A stretch of 64,000 nucleotides of DNA from Alphaproteobacteria bacterium (GTDB taxonomy: Bacteria; Pseudomonadota; Alphaproteobacteria; Elsterales; Elsteraceae): positions 37,021 through 101,020 of the forward strand of contig RDXE01000034.1 in assembly GCA_004292755.1 (NCBI GenBank). The letters run 5' to 3'. Positions 62,389-64,000 of the stretch are shown here, piece after piece. The notes under the pieces were generated by a model. The model was not told where the DNA came from and made no database searches. It saw only the letters and a program-made list of their open reading frames with translations. Each line of letters begins with the position of its first letter. The stretch's first letter is position 1. A program made the translations under genes and the position numbers.

Positions 62389-62712
62389 CTAGAATGGCAG
62401 CTTCATGCCGGGCGGCAGCGGCAAGCCCGCTGTGGCGGAGGCCATCGCCTCCTGCATCGCCGTCTCGGCTTTGGTCTGAGCATCGTTCACTGCTGCCAGG
62501 ATCAAATCCTCCAGCACATCCACTTCCGCTGGGTCACACAGCGACTTGTCGATCGCGATTCGGCGCAGACGCCCCTTGCCAGTCAGCGTTGCCTTGACCA
62601 TCCCGCCGCCAGACTGGCCTTCAACCTCCATCTCCTCCAGACGCGCTTGAGCGTCAGCCATCTTCTGCTGCATGGCCTGGGCTTGTTTCATCAGGTTGCC
62701 GAGGTTCTTCAC
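62389..62712 (-). CDS. ybaB: YbaB/EbfC nucleoid-associated protein
   Basis: 107 residues from GTG 62712 with AGGAG at 7 nt. [35 protein letters not shown] and [20 protein letters not shown] are typical. Standard partner of recR. Confidence 0.95.
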   Translation of the reverse strand: MKNLGNLMKQAQAMQQKMADAQARLEEMEVEGQSGGGMVKATLTGKGRLRRIAIDKSLCDPAEVDVLEDLILAAVNDAQTKAETAMQEAMASATAGLPLPPGMKLPF

Positions 62713-62867
62713 GGGGGCTCTCCTGGAGGGGGCAAGGGCTGCGGCCAGAGTAGTGATGGGCGCGGTCAGCGCCAGAGTTATCAATCGGCGCGGAGCACGC
62801 CAGTGGAAAAGCATGCACGGCTCAAAGCCGGTAGACAGGCCGCGGCTCTGTCCCCATCTTCTCTACT

Positions 62868-63278
62868 ATGCGTGCACCGCTGCTTTGGCTCATCCTCCTG
62901 GCACTGCCCGCGCTTGCGCTGGCGCAAACCCGGCCACCCCCTGTGCCGGGCGAGGCGGACGTGCGCTTTGAAGCGGGCACCCAATTCGTTGAGCCTGGGG
63001 ATGATTCCACGGCTGTCCTGCGCATCGCGCCCGGTGGTGTGCTGGTGATCCACCTTCCACGCGACGCCCAGCGCGTGGAATTGCCACGGGTTCCAGCCTT
63101 TCGCGTGGAAAGTCTGCCGGGCCAACTGGTTATCACCCATCTCCCGCCGCGTCGGGACCGTGCCGTGATTCGCATTGGCCGCGGCGCCGGTTTTGGGGGG
63201 GCGGACACAGCGCGCTTCACCCTCTCGCTCCGGGTCGACCAAGCCTTGCCACGGGTAAGCCACGCGATCGTATCATGA
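62868..63278 (+). CDS. Exported protein of unknown function, 136 aa
   Basis: Signal peptide (LLWLILLALPALALAQ) followed by a beta-rich, Arg/Pro-containing mature part. No cysteine, no domain recognised. Overlaps the next gene by ATGA. Confidence 0.65.
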   Translation: MRAPLLWLILLALPALALAQTRPPPVPGEADVRFEAGTQFVEPGDDSTAVLRIAPGGVLVIHLPRDAQRVELPRVPAFRVESLPGQLVITHLPPRRDRAVIRIGRGAGFGGADTARFTLSLRVDQALPRVSHAIVS

Positions 63279-64000
63279 TGCCGACTCTCGATCTCGTGCG
63301 CCTCGCCGACCGGCCTGACCTCAGCCCTGCGGTCAATGAGCTAATGAACGCAGCGTGGCCGCGCTTCATGATGGAAGACCCGGTGAGCAATCGGCTCTGG
63401 CCGCGATTGCGCACCACCTTTCCCAGCTTTCAGCTGGCGTTGCTGGCGGGCGAGGACCTTGTGTGCGTGGGCAATGCAGTGGCGTTCCATTGGCCGGTGC
63501 CAGCCAACCCGGCGCAGGATGGCCTGCCCGACCCACTGCCCGACACCGGGTGGGATTGGGTGATGGAGCGCGCGTTCCAGGATGCCGACGCGGGTTTGCC
63601 AGCCACGCTGGCCTCAGCGCTGGCGATTTCAATCCCACCGGCTCACCGCGGTCGCGGCTTTGCCCGCGTGATGCTTGGCGCCTTCAAGGCCGCTGCCGCA
63701 GCTGCGGGATGCCGGGCCTTGGTCGCCCCGGTTCGCCCGACCCGCAAGGCAGAGCGCCCTGAGTTGTCGATGGCCGACTATCTTGCGCAGCGCGACCCCC
63801 AAGGGCGCCGGTTTGACCCCTGGGTGGGCCTGCATGAATCCCTCGGCGCCTGCATCCTTGGCATCTGCTACAACTCCATGACCATTCCGGGCAGCCGCGC
63901 CGACTGGCAGAACTGGACCGGGCTGGAGGCGCCAGCCAGCGGCCCCTGGGTCGTCCCCGATGCGCTGGTGCCGGTCTGGGTGGAAGGCGAATCAGCAACC
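63275..64000 (+). CDS. GNAT-like acetyltransferase, 3' end outside window
   Basis: ATG 63275 (or 63278) opens a frame of 242 codons that runs to the window end without a stop. The segment IPPAHRGRGFARVMLGAFKAAAAAAG fits the acetyl-CoA pyrophosphate loop of GNAT proteins; LVAPVRPTRKAERPELSMADYL and FDPWVGLHESLG are typical of a subfamily of transferases. Substrate unknown. Confidence 0.75.
   Translation, partial: MMPTLDLVRLADRPDLSPAVNELMNAAWPRFMMEDPVSNRLWPRLRTTFPSFQLALLAGEDLVCVGNAVAFHWPVPANPAQDGLPDPLPDTGWDWVMERAFQDADAGLPATLASALAISIPPAHRGRGFARVMLGAFKAAAAAAGCRALVAPVRPTRKAERPELSMADYLAQRDPQGRRFDPWVGLHESLGACILGICYNSMTIPGSRADWQNWTGLEAPASGPWVVPDALVPVWVEGESAT

Overview
The window comes from a GC-rich alphaproteobacterium, most like a Rhodospirillales-type organism. 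The evidence is a CcrM-type GANTC methyltransferase, an ATP synthase with both b and b' subunits, an mdh-sucCD-odhAB gene order, a homospermidine synthase, a PAS_5-family protein, and the block ubiX-rplU-rpmA-obgE-proBA-nadD-rsfS-rlmH. No rRNA, phage module, IS element or CRISPR array was seen. Genus or species cannot be read from the sequence.

Layout. 1-5.9 kb: a CUT1-type carbohydrate ABC importer (binding protein, two permeases, ATPase) flanked by two SnoaL-like proteins, with a paired LacI-family operator in the divergent promoter. 6-13.1 kb: a large RTX/Ig-like secreted protein, then a sensory cluster (exported protein, chemoreceptor, GAF histidine kinase). 13.2-19.5 kb: ccrM, rnhB, two tiny membrane proteins, rlmN, mscL, gshB and a frameshifted fic gene. 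19.7-27.7 kb: ubiX, ribosomal proteins L21/L27, obgE, proBA, nadD, rsfS, rlmH and cobB. 27.8-34.9 kb: an exported protein, a PAS_5 protein, tRNA-Gln(UUG), homospermidine synthase, trpBA and a cobalt-type nitrile hydratase operon whose alpha subunit has a very His-rich N-terminus. 35-42.3 kb: the TCA operon. 42.4-46.5 kb: a two-component system, a FAH-family enzyme and a ribokinase-like sugar kinase. 46.5-48.6 kb: a Septu-like (PtuAB) anti-phage module. 48.6-56 kb: heparinase-like protein (broken), rpe, rsmB, hslU, a SLOG/DprA-like protein and purEK. 56.2-58.8 kb: the F0 operon atpI-B-E-F'-F. 58.9-64 kb: a small protein, a TPR-plus-PhyH-like dioxygenase, a PilZ protein, recR-ybaB, an exported protein and an acetyltransferase-like gene cut by the window end.

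The most striking signal is in the defence module. The HNH nuclease gene (ptuB) is split by a perfect 17-bp tandem duplication (47144-47160 and 47161-47177), and removing one copy restores one continuous 242-codon reading frame that starts on the stop codon of ptuA. This looks like a reversible, repeat-driven off state of an anti-phage system, or a recent inactivation. The neighbouring heparinase-like gene has also lost its C-terminal frame: its ancestral end is still readable in another frame up to a stop 4 nt before ptuA. A third gene, fic, carries a one-base loss just after its catalytic domain. Other points of note are three consecutive genes (nadD, rsfS, rlmH) without ATG starts, including a probable CTG start, and hslU without hslV beside it.
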